This document shows positions 17,567-28,906 of a stretch of 36,430 nucleotides of DNA, one piece after another; positions within the stretch are counted from its first letter, which is position 1; each line of letters opens with the position of its first letter. Made by a program: the position numbers and the translations under genes. The stretch spans positions 1 to 36,430 of the forward strand of contig CACGRD010000011.1 of NCBI GenBank assembly GCA_902575375.1. Reading direction: 5' to 3'. Origin of the DNA: an uncultured Alphaproteobacteria bacterium (GTDB taxonomy: Bacteria > Pseudomonadota > Alphaproteobacteria > HIMB59 > GCA-002718135). The notes under the pieces are model-generated. The model made no database searches. It was not told the DNA's origin and was given only the letters and a program-made list of their open reading frames with translations.

Positions 17567-18700
17567 ATGAGTGAACATTTTTTTTGCTCTTCGCTCAGTA
17601 ACATTAAAAGTTCTGTATGGAATGAATGTGTTGGAAATGATCATCCATTCTTACAATATGAATTTCTTCACGCTTTAGAAAAAAGTAATAGTGCAAATAC
17701 CAAAACAGGTTGGCAGCCATATCATTATATTGAACAAGAAAATGATAGAATTATCTCATTATGTCCTCTTTATATAAAGAACCATTCTTTTGGAGAATAT
17801 ATTTTTGATCATTCTTGGGCTGATGCTTATCATCGATATGGAATAAACTATTATCCAAAACTTCAATCTGCAATACCGTTTACTCCAGTAACTGGTGATA
17901 GAATTGTTTTAAACAAATCAGTAAAAGATAAAAAGGGAAAGCAAGTTCAGGTAATTAATAATATGATAGAAGAGGCAAAAAAAATAAATGTTTCTTCTCT
18001 CCATTTTAATTTTATCAATGATGCATCAAATTGGAATGAAATTGATAATATTATGGTCAGATCAGGAATACAATTTCATTGGAACAATAATGAATATAAA
18101 AATTTTAATGAATTCTTAAATGACTTATCCTCAAGAAAAAGAAAAATTATTAGACGAGAAAGACAATGTATTGAAAATAATAATTTAACTGTAAAATTAC
18201 TTAATGGAGATGATATTAAAGAAGAGCATATAAATTTTTTTTACGATTGTTATTTAGATACTACAGGAAGAAAATGGGGTTCTACTTATTTAACTAAAGA
18301 ATTTTTCTTTGAAATATTACATAATTTTAGAAACAAAATATTACTTATAATGGCTTATCAAGAAGATAAAATGGTTGCCTCTGCAATCAATTTTCTAAGT
18401 AAAACTCATTTGTATGGACGATTATGGGGATCAAAATATGAAGTGCCATTTTTACATTTTGAACTTTGTTATTATCAAGCAATTGAATATGCAATTCAAA
18501 ATAAGATTCAAATTGTAGAAGCGGGCGCTCAAGGTGAACATAAATTGCAAAGAGGTTATGCGCCTACAAAAACATGGAGTGCTCATTGGATAAAAGATCA
18601 AGAGTTTAGCAAAGCTATCAAAAATTTTCTTCATAATGAAAGTCAGCTTATTGATAATCAAAAAGAAAAATTAGAAGATTATCTTCCTTTCAAAAATTAG
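17567..18700 (+). CDS. GNAT-like N-acyltransferase, DUF482 / peptidogalycan biosynthesis type
   Basis: HPFLQYEFLHALEKSNSANTKTGWQPYHYIEQENDRIISLCPLYIKNHSFGEYIFDHSWADAYHRYG; SRKRKIIRRERQ; VEAGAQGEHKLQRGYAPTKTWSAHWI. Confidence 0.9.
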   Translation: MSEHFFCSSLSNIKSSVWNECVGNDHPFLQYEFLHALEKSNSANTKTGWQPYHYIEQENDRIISLCPLYIKNHSFGEYIFDHSWADAYHRYGINYYPKLQSAIPFTPVTGDRIVLNKSVKDKKGKQVQVINNMIEEAKKINVSSLHFNFINDASNWNEIDNIMVRSGIQFHWNNNEYKNFNEFLNDLSSRKRKIIRRERQCIENNNLTVKLLNGDDIKEEHINFFYDCYLDTTGRKWGSTYLTKEFFFEILHNFRNKILLIMAYQEDKMVASAINFLSKTHLYGRLWGSKYEVPFLHFELCYYQAIEYAIQNKIQIVEAGAQGEHKLQRGYAPTKTWSAHWIKDQEFSKAIKNFLHNESQLIDNQKEKLEDYLPFKN

Positions 18701-20970
18701 GCTAGTTCTTTTTTTACTTCTTGTTTATTAGAAAATTCAAAGTTAATTTTTTTATCTTTGCATGTAATTTCAACATGACCACCTTTAGCAAGTTTACCAA
18801 AAATAAGTTCTTCAGCCATCGGTTTTTTAACTTTTTCTTGTATTACTCTACCTAACTCTCTAGCACCGTACACTTCATCATAACCTTCTTCAGCTAGGAA
18901 CTCTTTTGCCTCTTTATTAATCGATAATGAAACACCTTTATCTTCAAGTTGTGCTTCAATTTCTATAATAAATTTATCTACTATCGATAGTACAATATTT
19001 TTAGATAAATGATTAAAATGAATAATTGAGTCAATACGATTTCTAAATTCTGGTGAAAAAATTCTATTTATTGCATCGCTACTATCATCGTTAGATCTTT
19101 TTGCATTAAAGCCAATTTTGTTTTTAGATACATCAATTGCACCAGCGTTAGTTGTCATAATTAATATAACGTTTCTGAAATCTATCGTCTTACCATTGTG
19201 ATCGGTTAGTTTTCCATAATCCATAACTTGCAAAAGAATATTAAATAAATCATAGTGAGCTTTTTCAATTTCATCCAATAACAATACACAATGAGGATTT
19301 TGATCAACGCCATCAGTCAATAACCCACCTTGGTCAAAACCTACATAACCAGGAGGAGCTCCAATAAGTCTACTCACAGTATGACGCTCCATATATTCTG
19401 ACATATCAAATCTAAGCAGTTTAATACCAAGTGTATTACTTAGCTGTTTAGCTACCTCAGTCTTCCCTACCCCTGTAGGCCCAGAAAATAGATATGAGCC
19501 AATTGGCTTTCCATCTTCTCTTAGTCCAGCTCTTGCCAACTTTATGGAAGATGATAATTCTTCGATGGCTTTGTCTTGACCAAAGACGAAATTTTTCAAA
19601 TCTCTCTCTAAATTTTTTAAACTGTTCTTATCGCTTTGATTAACAGATTTTGTTGGAATTCTTGCCATTAAAGCTACAACTGCTTCTATATCTTTTGATA
19701 GAATAATTTTCTTTCTTTTCTCTTCGGGCAATAAATATTGTGATGCACCTGCTTCATCGATAACATCAATAGCTTTATCAGGAAGTTTCCTATCACCTAT
19801 ATATTTATTTGATAATTCAACAGCGCTAATAATTGCTTCCGGTGAATATTTAATATTATGGTGTTCTTCATAGTAAGTTTTTAAGCCTTCAAGTATTTTT
19901 ACGGTCTCATCTTTCGATGGTTCCTTTACATCAATTTTTTGAAACCTTCTTACTAAAGCTCTATCTTTTTCAAAATAATTTTTAAATTCCTTATATGTTG
20001 TTGATCCAATACATTTAAGAGTGCCATTTCCTAAGGATGGTTTTAATAAATTACTTGCATCCATTGAGCCTCCACTCGTTGCTCCTGCCCCGATAACGGT
20101 ATGGATTTCATCGATAAATAAAACAGCTTTGTCTTTCTTTTGTAATTCTTTAAGAACTGCTTTTAGTCTTTCTTCAAAATCACCTCTGTATCTTGTACCT
20201 GCAAGTAATGCGCCCATATCTAAAGAATAAATTACGGCATCCTCCATAATTTTAGGTACTTTTTTTTCTGTAATTCTTTTTGCTAAACCTTCAGCAATCG
20301 CTGTTTTACCAACACCAGGGTCTCCAACAAATAAAGGATTATTTTTTTGTCTTCTGCATAAAATTTGAATTGTTCTATCTAGTTCTTTGCTTCTTCCGAT
20401 TAGCTTATCAATTTTACCATCTTTTGATTTTTCGTTAAGGTTTATACAAAATTGACCTAAAGCACTTTTCGGTTTTTGTTTTTCATTATTATCATTTGTT
20501 TGACTATCTACAAATTCTTCATTTTCAAAACTTTCATTAGCTTTTGAAATACCGTGTGAAATATATTGAACAGCATCTAATCTGCTCATATTTTGTTGAT
20601 GAAGGAAATATACTGCATGACTTTCTTTCTCAGAAAATAAAGCTACAATCATGTTAGCTCCAGTAACACTCTCTCTTCCACTCGATTGCACGTGAATAGC
20701 AGCTCTTTGTAAAACTCTTTGAAAACCATTTGTTAATTTTGGCTCTCCAGTAAAGTTCTCTTTAAGATTATCTAAATCATTAATAATAAATTTCTCAACA
20801 CTTTCTTTTAAATTTGAAATATCTACTGCACACGCTTTAAGAACACTAATTGCATCTTGGTCTTCCAAAAGAGAAAATAATAAATGCTCTAGAGTTACAT
20901 ACTCATGCTTATAAGTAGTCGCTAGTTGATATGCTTCTCTTAATGTTTTTTCTAAATTTTGTGACAGCAT
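18697..20970 (-). CDS. clpA: ATP-dependent Clp protease ATP-binding subunit ClpA
   Basis: N-domain [31 protein letters not shown]; Walker [10 protein letters not shown] and GPTGVGKTE; follows clpS. Start proposed at ATG 20970 (TAATG overlap with clpS) instead of the ORF-track 20991. Confidence 0.97.
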   Translation of the reverse strand: MLSQNLEKTLREAYQLATTYKHEYVTLEHLLFSLLEDQDAISVLKACAVDISNLKESVEKFIINDLDNLKENFTGEPKLTNGFQRVLQRAAIHVQSSGRESVTGANMIVALFSEKESHAVYFLHQQNMSRLDAVQYISHGISKANESFENEEFVDSQTNDNNEKQKPKSALGQFCINLNEKSKDGKIDKLIGRSKELDRTIQILCRRQKNNPLFVGDPGVGKTAIAEGLAKRITEKKVPKIMEDAVIYSLDMGALLAGTRYRGDFEERLKAVLKELQKKDKAVLFIDEIHTVIGAGATSGGSMDASNLLKPSLGNGTLKCIGSTTYKEFKNYFEKDRALVRRFQKIDVKEPSKDETVKILEGLKTYYEEHHNIKYSPEAIISAVELSNKYIGDRKLPDKAIDVIDEAGASQYLLPEEKRKKIILSKDIEAVVALMARIPTKSVNQSDKNSLKNLERDLKNFVFGQDKAIEELSSSIKLARAGLREDGKPIGSYLFSGPTGVGKTEVAKQLSNTLGIKLLRFDMSEYMERHTVSRLIGAPPGYVGFDQGGLLTDGVDQNPHCVLLLDEIEKAHYDLFNILLQVMDYGKLTDHNGKTIDFRNVILIMTTNAGAIDVSKNKIGFNAKRSNDDSSDAINRIFSPEFRNRIDSIIHFNHLSKNIVLSIVDKFIIEIEAQLEDKGVSLSINKEAKEFLAEEGYDEVYGARELGRVIQEKVKKPMAEELIFGKLAKGGHVEITCKDKKINFEFSNKQEVKKELA

Positions 20971-21305
20971 TAACTTTTTTCCATTGTACATTGTAAAGGA
21001 TGTTCATTTTTTTTTGCCATATCCATTACTGATTTACATTTAGACTCAGCAACCTCATAAGTAAATGTTCCACAAACACCAATACCATTTTTGTGAACAT
21101 GTAGCATGATTTGAGTAGCTTCCTCTTGTTTTTTATTAAATATTTTTTCTAACACCATAACAACAAATTCCATTGGTGTATAATCATCATTTAAGAGCAA
21201 AACATTATACATTGATGGTTTCTTTGTCTTGGGCTTTGTATCTAATAATAGGCCTCTTTGAAAATCGTCCTTATTATTGTTACTATTTTGATCTTCATTT
21301 GCCAT
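20970..21305 (-). CDS. clpS: ATP-dependent Clp protease adaptor ClpS
   Basis: [60 protein letters not shown]. Confidence 0.97.
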   Translation of the reverse strand: MANEDQNSNNNKDDFQRGLLLDTKPKTKKPSMYNVLLLNDDYTPMEFVVMVLEKIFNKKQEEATQIMLHVHKNGIGVCGTFTYEVAESKCKSVMDMAKKNEHPLQCTMEKS

Positions 21306-21388
21306 AATTATTAAATAATATGTTTTAAAATATTTTAAAGTATTTTTCTGTTTGAAAGCATCGAAAATCTTATGTTAATCAAGAAAAA

Positions 21389-22501
21389 ATGAAAAAAAAT
21401 TTATTATTAATCATTATTTTAAATAGCTTTTTAATATTAGGTTTTTCATCAAATATTTTTGCTAAAAAAGCTGCAATCGTTATTGATTTTGATACGGAAG
21501 AAGTATTATTCGAAATTAATGCAGATACGAGGAATTATCCTGCATCCTTAACAAAAATAATGACTCTCTACATAGTTTTTGATTATATTAAAAAAGGAAA
21601 GCTTAGTTATGATAGTCAATTGAGCGTATCAAATATTGCCGCTTCAAGATCACCAAGCAAACTTTATTTAGAAGCAGGATCAAGTATAAAAGTTATAGAT
21701 GCAATTAATGCTCTTATAATAAAATCAGCAAATGATGTAGCAACTGTAGTTTCTGAAAATATATCGGGTAGTGAAAAAGAATTTGCTAAACTTATGACAA
21801 GCTATGCAAAAAATTTAGGTATGAATAATACAACATTTAAAAATGCGTCAGGTCTGCCCAATAGAGCTCAATTAACAACTGCAAGAGATATAGCAAAACT
21901 TTCACATGCACTAATTTCAAATTTTCCAGAAGAATATAAATTGTTTAGTAAAACAAAATTTACTTATAAGGGTAAGACTTACAAAACGCATAATAAATTA
22001 ATGTTAAGCTACGATGGTGCTGATGGAATTAAAACTGGATATATAAAAGCATCTGGTTTTCAGCTAGCTTTTTCAGCTGTCAGAGATGATAAGAGATTAA
22101 TAGGAATTATTTTTGGAGGTGATACAGGAAGTCAACGGAACAAATCTTTAAAAATAATAATGGATAAAGAATTTGCTGAATTAAATATTAAGACAAAAAG
22201 TAGTAATAAAAAAATAGTTAAAAAAGACGAGACTGCAAACGAAAAAATTGAAAAGAAAAGAAATGCTTATTCCATTGTTGTTGGAACATTTAAGTATAGA
22301 AATAATGCAGAAAAACAAATCAAATTAATTAAAAGTAAATATCCAGTTTCTACTAAAGATAAAATTTCAAATGTTGTGCTGATAAAAGTTAGCGGTAAAC
22401 AACTTTATGAATCTAGATTTGAAAATTTTTCTAAAAAAGAAGCGTATACAGCATGTAAAAGACTGAAAAAATATAATCGTGATTGTTTTGTTAGATTGTA
22501 A
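21389..22501 (+). CDS. D-alanyl-D-alanine carboxypeptidase (S11 family) with C-terminal SPOR-like domain
   Basis: Signal peptide; SLTKIMTLY (SxxK), SANDVA (SxN), KTGYIKASG (KTG); C-terminal AYSIVVGTFKYRNNAEKQIKLIK... SPOR-like. Confidence 0.94.
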   Translation: MKKNLLLIIILNSFLILGFSSNIFAKKAAIVIDFDTEEVLFEINADTRNYPASLTKIMTLYIVFDYIKKGKLSYDSQLSVSNIAASRSPSKLYLEAGSSIKVIDAINALIIKSANDVATVVSENISGSEKEFAKLMTSYAKNLGMNNTTFKNASGLPNRAQLTTARDIAKLSHALISNFPEEYKLFSKTKFTYKGKTYKTHNKLMLSYDGADGIKTGYIKASGFQLAFSAVRDDKRLIGIIFGGDTGSQRNKSLKIIMDKEFAELNIKTKSSNKKIVKKDETANEKIEKKRNAYSIVVGTFKYRNNAEKQIKLIKSKYPVSTKDKISNVVLIKVSGKQLYESRFENFSKKEAYTACKRLKKYNRDCFVRL

Positions 22502-23897
22502 ATTTATAATTTACACCGCTTTTAGATAACTGATTTTCAATAATTGCTATCAAAGACGTAAGGCCTTCTTGAGAAGTTGACTCTGCTCTACAAGTTAGTT
22601 GATTTTGTGTGTTACTAGCTCGCATTAGAAACCATCCTTCATCATTTTCAACTCTTATACCATCAATATCAATTATTTTACCTTCTGTTTTTTTTATTCG
22701 TTCTTTTATTTCATCAATTATCATAAATTTTTTTGTTTCATCAACATCAAACCTTGTTTCAGGAGTAGAAAAAGTTTTTGGATAAACATTTATTAATTCA
22801 TTAAGGGATTTTTCTTGATTACATAGTATTCTAAGTAATCGCAGTGCTACATACATAGCATCATCATACCCATAAAAATCATCAGCATAACAAACATGGC
22901 CACTCATTTCTCCAGATAAGGGTGAATTCAATTCTTTCATTTTTTCTTTTATTGGCGAATGTCCAGTTTTAGACATTATTGGATCACAGTTTAGTTTTTT
23001 TGCTTCATCAAAAAATACTTTACTACATTTAACATCCATAATTACTTTTGGATTATCATATAAGTTTGCAATTTCAGCACATAGTAATAACATGTATTGA
23101 TCTGCCCAAACTAAATTACCTAAATTATCTACAACACCCAAACGGTCTCCATCTCCATCAAACGCAAGACCTATGTCACAATGGTTATCTTTAACTGATT
23201 CTACTAATTGTTCCATGTTCTTAGGAACCGTTGGATCTGGATGATGATTTGGGAAATTACCATCAACTTTATGATTTATTAAAATATTTTCAGAGTTTTT
23301 TAAATTACTTGTAACTTCGTTAATAACTACTCCCATTGCACCATTACCAATATCCCAGGCAATTTTAATTTTCTTATTGAGATAAATATTTTGTAATAAT
23401 CTCTTAGTATAATCTAATTTAATATCTTTATTAATAATCTCACCCTGTTCTAATTTTAAATTATCCTGATCAATTAATTTTTGAAGGCTTTGGATATCTT
23501 CAGCATAAAAAGAATGTTTAGCTAGAACCATTTTGAAACCATTATATTCTGAAGGGTTATGTGATCCTGTGACCATTATCGCAGCATCCGCATTAAGGTG
23601 GAAATGGGCAAAATAAGTCATTGGAGTTGGTCCGATACCAATATTGATAACTTTTGCTCCTGCATCCTTTAATCCTTCACAAAGAGCTTGATGTAAATCT
23701 GGTGATGTTAATCTTCCATCATAACCAGTAGCTATAATGTTAGATTTTAATCTATTAATTACAGTGTATCCAAATGTTCTTCCTATTGTATAGGCCGTAT
23801 TTTGATTTATATTATCTCCAACTACTCCTCTAATGTCATATTCTCTTAAAACTTCTTTATCAAAATTTTCGATTTTCAATTTATTTTCCAGTTCCAT
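22491..23897 (-). CDS. phosphomannomutase/phosphoglucomutase (AlgC/ManB-like)
   Basis: VTGSHNPSEYNGFKM, AFDGDGDRLGVVD, GEMSGHVCYADDFYGYDDAMY. Confidence 0.94.
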   Translation of the reverse strand: MELENKLKIENFDKEVLREYDIRGVVGDNINQNTAYTIGRTFGYTVINRLKSNIIATGYDGRLTSPDLHQALCEGLKDAGAKVINIGIGPTPMTYFAHFHLNADAAIMVTGSHNPSEYNGFKMVLAKHSFYAEDIQSLQKLIDQDNLKLEQGEIINKDIKLDYTKRLLQNIYLNKKIKIAWDIGNGAMGVVINEVTSNLKNSENILINHKVDGNFPNHHPDPTVPKNMEQLVESVKDNHCDIGLAFDGDGDRLGVVDNLGNLVWADQYMLLLCAEIANLYDNPKVIMDVKCSKVFFDEAKKLNCDPIMSKTGHSPIKEKMKELNSPLSGEMSGHVCYADDFYGYDDAMYVALRLLRILCNQEKSLNELINVYPKTFSTPETRFDVDETKKFMIIDEIKERIKKTEGKIIDIDGIRVENDEGWFLMRASNTQNQLTCRAESTSQEGLTSLIAIIENQLSKSGVNYKFTI

Positions 23898-25176
23898 AGT
23901 ATTTAAATCCTAGCTCTTTTAAATCTTCTGGAATATAAATGTTTCTTAGATCAAAAATTATTTTTTCTTTTAAAATTTTTGATATTTTATTGAAATTTAA
24001 TGCTCTAAATTCATTCCATTCTGTTCCAATAATAATTGCCGATGCTCCTTCACAAGCTTCATAAGCAGAATTAAAATAAATAAGATTAGAATTTTCTTTT
24101 TTAGCATTATGCATTGCTTCAGGGTCATAAGATTGAACTTTATATCCTTTGTCAAATAAGTTAGATGCAATTTTCATAGAAGTCGAGTCTCTAACATCAT
24201 CAGTGTTAGGCTTGAAGCTTAAACCCAAAAAACAAATAGTAGATTTTTTTTCAATATTTGAAATTATTTTATTTAAAATTTTTAATATACGATCTTGGTT
24301 AGATTTATTAACCGCATTAATAATTGATAAATCAATGTTTTTATTTTTAGCAGTTGAGGCAAATGCCTTAACATCCTTTGGAAAACATGAACCGCCAAAT
24401 CCAGGTCCAGCATTCAAAAATTTAGATCCAATTCTTTTATCTATACCCATTGCATATGCTACTTGCTGAACATCAGCTCCAACAACTTCGCACAAATCAG
24501 CAACCTCATTAATGAAAGCTATTTTTGTTGCTAAAAAACTATTAGATGCATATTTAATTATTTCTGAAGTTTCAATAGCAGTGGCTACAATTGGAGTTTC
24601 TTTAAGAAATAAAGGTCTATAAAGTTCCTTCATAATATTTTCAGATTTTTTATTTTCTGTTCCAATAACTACTCTATCTGGTCTTATAAAATCATTTATA
24701 GCAGATCCTTCTCGAAGAAATTCTGGGTTAGACACAACATCAAAAAGCTTTTGATCAATTTTATTTGAAATAATTTTTTTTACTTCCCTTGTAGTTCCAA
24801 CTGGAACTGTGGACTTAGTTACTACTAAACAATATTTATTAATATTTTCAGCAATTTCTTCAGCAACTTGCCATACAAAACTCAAGTCAGCCTCATCCTC
24901 AAATCTTCTTGTTGGAGTTCCTACAGTAATAAAAATTATATCTGTATTCCCTAAATTATTTTTTATTGTTGATGCAAAAGATATTAATTTTGTTTTATTA
25001 ATATGCTTGTCTAGAAGTTCGTCCATACCTGGTTCAAAAAATGGACACTTCCCTGATTTAAGCATTTCAAGGCGTTTATTATCTTTGTCTACACATGTTA
25101 CAGAATATCCAAATTCAGCAAAGCATGCTCCTGTGACGAGCCCAACATAACCTGTTCCAATGATTGTAAGATTCAT
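23881..25176 (-). CDS. UDP-glucose 6-dehydrogenase
   Basis: MNLTIIGTGYVGLVTGACFAEFGYSVTCVD, GFGGSCFPKDVKAF, CFLGLSFKPNTDDVRDS. Confidence 0.95.
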   Translation of the reverse strand: MNLTIIGTGYVGLVTGACFAEFGYSVTCVDKDNKRLEMLKSGKCPFFEPGMDELLDKHINKTKLISFASTIKNNLGNTDIIFITVGTPTRRFEDEADLSFVWQVAEEIAENINKYCLVVTKSTVPVGTTREVKKIISNKIDQKLFDVVSNPEFLREGSAINDFIRPDRVVIGTENKKSENIMKELYRPLFLKETPIVATAIETSEIIKYASNSFLATKIAFINEVADLCEVVGADVQQVAYAMGIDKRIGSKFLNAGPGFGGSCFPKDVKAFASTAKNKNIDLSIINAVNKSNQDRILKILNKIISNIEKKSTICFLGLSFKPNTDDVRDSTSMKIASNLFDKGYKVQSYDPEAMHNAKKENSNLIYFNSAYEACEGASAIIIGTEWNEFRALNFNKISKILKEKIIFDLRNIYIPEDLKELGFKYYGTGK

Positions 25177-25292
25177 TATTCTACAATTGTCTCTATTATT
25201 TTGTTAAATAAACTAAATATTGCTAGTTTGTTATAAATAATATTGAGAAAATTACTGGAAAAATGTAAATTTTTTATTAATTATAATAAAAT

Positions 25293-26306
25293 ATGTCTAA
25301 TGACCAAATAATACAAACTGGCATTAATAATATTTCAAATGAGTGGTTTAGAGCAAACATAGATCGCAAAACACTTAAAAAGCTCTCTAAAAGAACTGAT
25401 TACGAGGGCTGGAAGCATATTATAATTTTTACACTATCACTTACCGGCCTTGGTATCCTATCAGCTTACTTCTGGCAAACTTGGTGGTTTGTACCTTTTT
25501 ATCTTGCGTATTGTATGTTCTGGGGTGGAGCAGATGCTATTTGGCATGAGTGTGGTCACAGAACAGCTTTTAAAACAAGAAAGTTAAATGATTTTTTTTA
25601 TCATATTGCAAGCTTTATGAATAATTTTGAGCCTGTTAGATGGAGATGGAGTCATTCTCTACATCATAGTTATACCGCTTCAATTGATCCTCATGATTAC
25701 GAAGCAGATGGAAGTATTTTTTCTAAACACACCCTTTTTAGTTTTTTGATAAATTTTATTCCCGGAATTGGATTTTTTACAATCCATAAATCACTTTATA
25801 TTGAAATTATTAAACATGCTCTTGGAATTAAAACAGACGTAATGAAAGATTGTATACCTCAAGATAAAATTCAAAATTGTATTAATAGCTCAAGAATTTT
25901 TGTTTTTCTTTGGATATCAATAATTGCATCTTCAATTTACTTTAGCTCATTACTACCAATATTATTATTTTTAATTCCAAAATTTTTTGCAACTTTCAAT
26001 GGCATTTGGGGCATTACTCAACATATGGGTTTACAAGAAAATACAAAAGATCATCGTCTATCTACTAGGTCTGTAAGATTGAATCCTGTTTTTAGTTTTA
26101 TCTATTGGAAAATGGAATATCATATTGAGCATCATATGTTTCCAATGGTCCCATCTTACAATCTTCCTAAATTGTATGAAGTAATAAAAGATCAGTTACC
26201 AGAACCACAAACTTTATATTCTGCATATAAAGATATAATTCCAGCTGTTATTAAAAAATCAAAAAATCCAGATTATTTTATACCAGTTCAAGTTCCAAAT
26301 AATTAA
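25293..26306 (+). CDS. membrane fatty-acid-desaturase-like protein (copy A)
   Basis: Three His boxes HECGHRT, HSLHHS, HIEHHMFP; hydrophobic segments. Confidence 0.9.
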   Translation: MSNDQIIQTGINNISNEWFRANIDRKTLKKLSKRTDYEGWKHIIIFTLSLTGLGILSAYFWQTWWFVPFYLAYCMFWGGADAIWHECGHRTAFKTRKLNDFFYHIASFMNNFEPVRWRWSHSLHHSYTASIDPHDYEADGSIFSKHTLFSFLINFIPGIGFFTIHKSLYIEIIKHALGIKTDVMKDCIPQDKIQNCINSSRIFVFLWISIIASSIYFSSLLPILLFLIPKFFATFNGIWGITQHMGLQENTKDHRLSTRSVRLNPVFSFIYWKMEYHIEHHMFPMVPSYNLPKLYEVIKDQLPEPQTLYSAYKDIIPAVIKKSKNPDYFIPVQVPNN

Positions 26307-26349
26307 ACTATACTTGACACTTCCTAAACTTTAGTTTTATTTATAATAT

Positions 26350-27786
26350 ATGGAGTTAAGAAATTTTATTGATGGTAAATTTATTGATTCAATATCAAAA
26401 AAAAATATTCCTGTTTTAAATCCAGCAAATCAAAAAATTGTAGGAAATATTGATGAAGCTCTGGATGAAGAAATAGATTTAGCCTTCCAAGCAGCTAAAA
26501 GAGCTTTTGATAAAAGAATTTTAGTTGATATGGACTCTAAAGATAAATCAAATATGATGAGAGCAATTGCTCAAAAATTAAGGGAACGAAAAGATGAAGG
26601 TGGTAAACTTTTAAGTCAAGAAAATGGTAAAACAATCAAACAATGTGTAGATGAATTTAAAGGGGCAGCAGATACATTTGACTTCTATGCCGGACTAACA
26701 GATAAAATAGAAAATAAATTAATCCCATCAGGAAATGATACTTTAAATTATGTAGTCTTAGAACCTTTTGGAGTAGCACTACAAATTGTTCCATGGAATT
26801 ATCCTGTTTCTTTGTTTTCTGGAATGGTTGCACAAAACTGGATTGTTGGTAATACTATTGTAATTAAACCTCCGGAGTTATGTCCTATTTCTTCAAATTT
26901 TTATGGTCAAATATTTGAAGAGGTTGGTGTCCCTAAAGGAATTATTAATATTATTCATGGTTATGGTGAAACCACTGGAAGAAAGCTAGTTCAACATTCA
27001 GGTTGTGACTATATCGTTTTCACTGGATCTCCAGAAGTTGCATCAGAAATTTTAAAAGAAACAGCTGATAGAATTATACCTACGCATTTTGAATTAGGTG
27101 GAAAATCTGCAGCTATTATTTATCCTGACGCTGATATTGATAAAGCTGTTGATAGTACTGTTAAAGGAATTTTTAAACCTAATGCGGGACAAATATGTGT
27201 AGCAATGTCGAGGGTGATTGTTCATCCTAAAATAAAAGATGAATATATGACAAAGCTTGTAGCTAAAACTCAAAAATTAAAAGTAGGTGCTGGTGACGAG
27301 GATGGAACACAAGTAACACCTCTTATTTCAACTGATCAAATGCAAAGAGTTTCGAATTATGTGAAATCAGGAATACAATCTGGTGCCACTTTAACATTAG
27401 GTGGAGATAAAGCTGATAGAGATGATGGTAATTTTTATCAACCAACAATTTTTGATAATGTTAAAGTTGAAGCAACAATTGCTCAAGAGGAAATCTTTGG
27501 TCCAGTTACATCAATTTTTGATTTTGAAGATGAAGAAGAAGCTATAAATATTGCAAATTCAACAAAATATGGATTAGCTTCTGGTGTGTTTACTGCTGAT
27601 GATCAAAAAGCAAAATGGACAGCAGATAGGATTCAGGCTGGTATCATTTGGCATAATGACTGGTTTGTTGATGGTAAAAATCTACCTGGAGGTGGTTATA
27701 AAAGATCAGGCTACGGAAGAGATGGTGGAGTAGATGGTGTATATAGCCATGGACAAACGAAAAGAATCAGTAAAAGACTCTACTAG
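26350..27786 (+). CDS. NAD(P)-dependent aldehyde dehydrogenase family protein
   Basis: IVPWNYPVSLFSGM, VFTGSPEVASEILKE, FELGGKSAAIIYPDADID, NAGQICVAMSRVIV, EIFGPVTSIF. Confidence 0.95.
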   Translation: MELRNFIDGKFIDSISKKNIPVLNPANQKIVGNIDEALDEEIDLAFQAAKRAFDKRILVDMDSKDKSNMMRAIAQKLRERKDEGGKLLSQENGKTIKQCVDEFKGAADTFDFYAGLTDKIENKLIPSGNDTLNYVVLEPFGVALQIVPWNYPVSLFSGMVAQNWIVGNTIVIKPPELCPISSNFYGQIFEEVGVPKGIINIIHGYGETTGRKLVQHSGCDYIVFTGSPEVASEILKETADRIIPTHFELGGKSAAIIYPDADIDKAVDSTVKGIFKPNAGQICVAMSRVIVHPKIKDEYMTKLVAKTQKLKVGAGDEDGTQVTPLISTDQMQRVSNYVKSGIQSGATLTLGGDKADRDDGNFYQPTIFDNVKVEATIAQEEIFGPVTSIFDFEDEEEAINIANSTKYGLASGVFTADDQKAKWTADRIQAGIIWHNDWFVDGKNLPGGGYKRSGYGRDGGVDGVYSHGQTKRISKRLY

Positions 27787-27863
27787 TTGACATTTGCAAC
27801 TAATTTTAGTTTAAACTTTATTATTATTAATTAATATTATTTTTTAATTACCAGGGAGGAATT
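27784..27863 (+). promoter_or_regulatory. Candidate promoter/operator upstream of the FrcB-like gene
   Basis: TTGACA at 27787-27792; inverted repeat TAGTTG-N7-CAACTA (27784-27802) and palindrome AGTTTAAACT (27808-27817); AGGGAGGA ribosome-binding site before ATG. Confidence 0.45.
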
Positions 27864-28859
27864 ATGAAAATTATTAAAATATTACTTATTAATTTATTTC
27901 TTTTTCCAGTTTCTATGCAAGCTTATGCTGCACCAACTGGACAAGATCTAGGTGATAAATGGTGCTCAGATGTAAAAATGCATTTTTATGCTGGCGGTCC
28001 TGAGGCTGGTGGCTTTGCTGGAATAGTTGCAGCAGGAGCAATGAATGCAATAAGAGATACGGGCGCAGATGCTGAAATTATTTACTCAGAATGGGATTTT
28101 GAAAAAATGGTTCGTCAACTAAGAGAGTCTGTAGGTCTTGGTGTTGACGCTATTGCAATGATGGGACATCCGGGAGATGAAGCTCTAATGCCTTTAGCAA
28201 AACAAGCTGCTGAAAAAGGTATTCTAATGACATATCAAAACGTTGATCCATCAGGTGTAAGAGCAAAATTTGGTGGTGGATACGTAGGAGCAAATTTAGC
28301 AACTCAAGGTAAAGCTCTTGCAAGAGAAGCAATTAGACAATTTGGCTTCAAAGCTGGAGATCACGCTATAGTGATGGTTCCTATCGGAGATTACGCTAGA
28401 GCCCAAAGAGAAGATGGTGCAAGAATCATATTTGAAGAACACGGAATGACAGTTACTGTTCTTGATGGACAACCAGCTTATGCTTCAGATCCGAATATGA
28501 CTATCCCAGTTTTCTCAGCAGCGTTAAATGCAAATCCTGAAACAAAAGTAATTGTTCACTCTGGAAGTGATGTGATGAATGTTGCAGAAGGTATTGCCAA
28601 AGCTGCTGGTTATGGACCAAATGAGTTACTTCAAATTGGATTTGATACTAGCCCACAAATTATGTCGGCATTTGAAAAAGGATATGTTCATCTAACATCT
28701 GATCAACAACCTTTCCTTCAAGGGTATCTTCCAGTGTTATCACTTTGTCAAACAGCTGTACTTGGTACTGGTGCAATAAACCAAGATACTGGTGCAGGAT
28801 TTGTTGATACAAATAACTATCAAGCTGTTAAAGCTCTTGCTGATGCAGGCTTAAGATAG
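27864..28859 (+). CDS. sugar ABC transporter substrate-binding protein, CUT2 / periplasmic-binding-protein type
   Basis: Signal peptide MKIIKILLINLFLFPVSMQAYA; FYAGGPEAGGFAGIVAAGAMNAIRDTGADAEIIYSEWDFEKMVRQLRESVGLGVDAIAMMGHPGDEAL. Confidence 0.92.
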   Translation: MKIIKILLINLFLFPVSMQAYAAPTGQDLGDKWCSDVKMHFYAGGPEAGGFAGIVAAGAMNAIRDTGADAEIIYSEWDFEKMVRQLRESVGLGVDAIAMMGHPGDEALMPLAKQAAEKGILMTYQNVDPSGVRAKFGGGYVGANLATQGKALAREAIRQFGFKAGDHAIVMVPIGDYARAQREDGARIIFEEHGMTVTVLDGQPAYASDPNMTIPVFSAALNANPETKVIVHSGSDVMNVAEGIAKAAGYGPNELLQIGFDTSPQIMSAFEKGYVHLTSDQQPFLQGYLPVLSLCQTAVLGTGAINQDTGAGFVDTNNYQAVKALADAGLR

Positions 28860-28870
28860 ATAAATATATT

Positions 28871-28894
28871 GCTAACCCATTTTAATGGGTTAGC
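28871..28894 (+). terminator. Intercistronic hairpin between substrate-binding protein and ATPase genes
   Basis: Perfect 10-bp inverted repeat GCTAACCCAT-TTTA-ATGGGTTAGC 11 nt after the SBP stop. Confidence 0.75.
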
Positions 28895-28906
28895 ATTTCA
28901 AAATTT

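Noticed and set aside
18452-18661. 69-aa minus ORF and 69-aa plus ORF at 20021-20230
   Set aside because: Antisense to the GNAT-like gene and clpA.
18697-21305. clpS-clpA overlap as an unusual arrangement
   Set aside because: Standard conserved operon; the long overlap disappears if clpA starts at the ATG at 20970.
24149-25150. Plus-strand ORFs 24149-24469 and 24809-25150
   Set aside because: Antisense to UDP-glucose dehydrogenase, whose motifs are unambiguous.
28150-28332. 60-aa minus ORF; also 30142-30396, 31177-31494, 31242-31457, 32056-32295 and 35798-36025
   Set aside because: All antisense to or overlapping strong CDSs; low-complexity or mirror-image composition.
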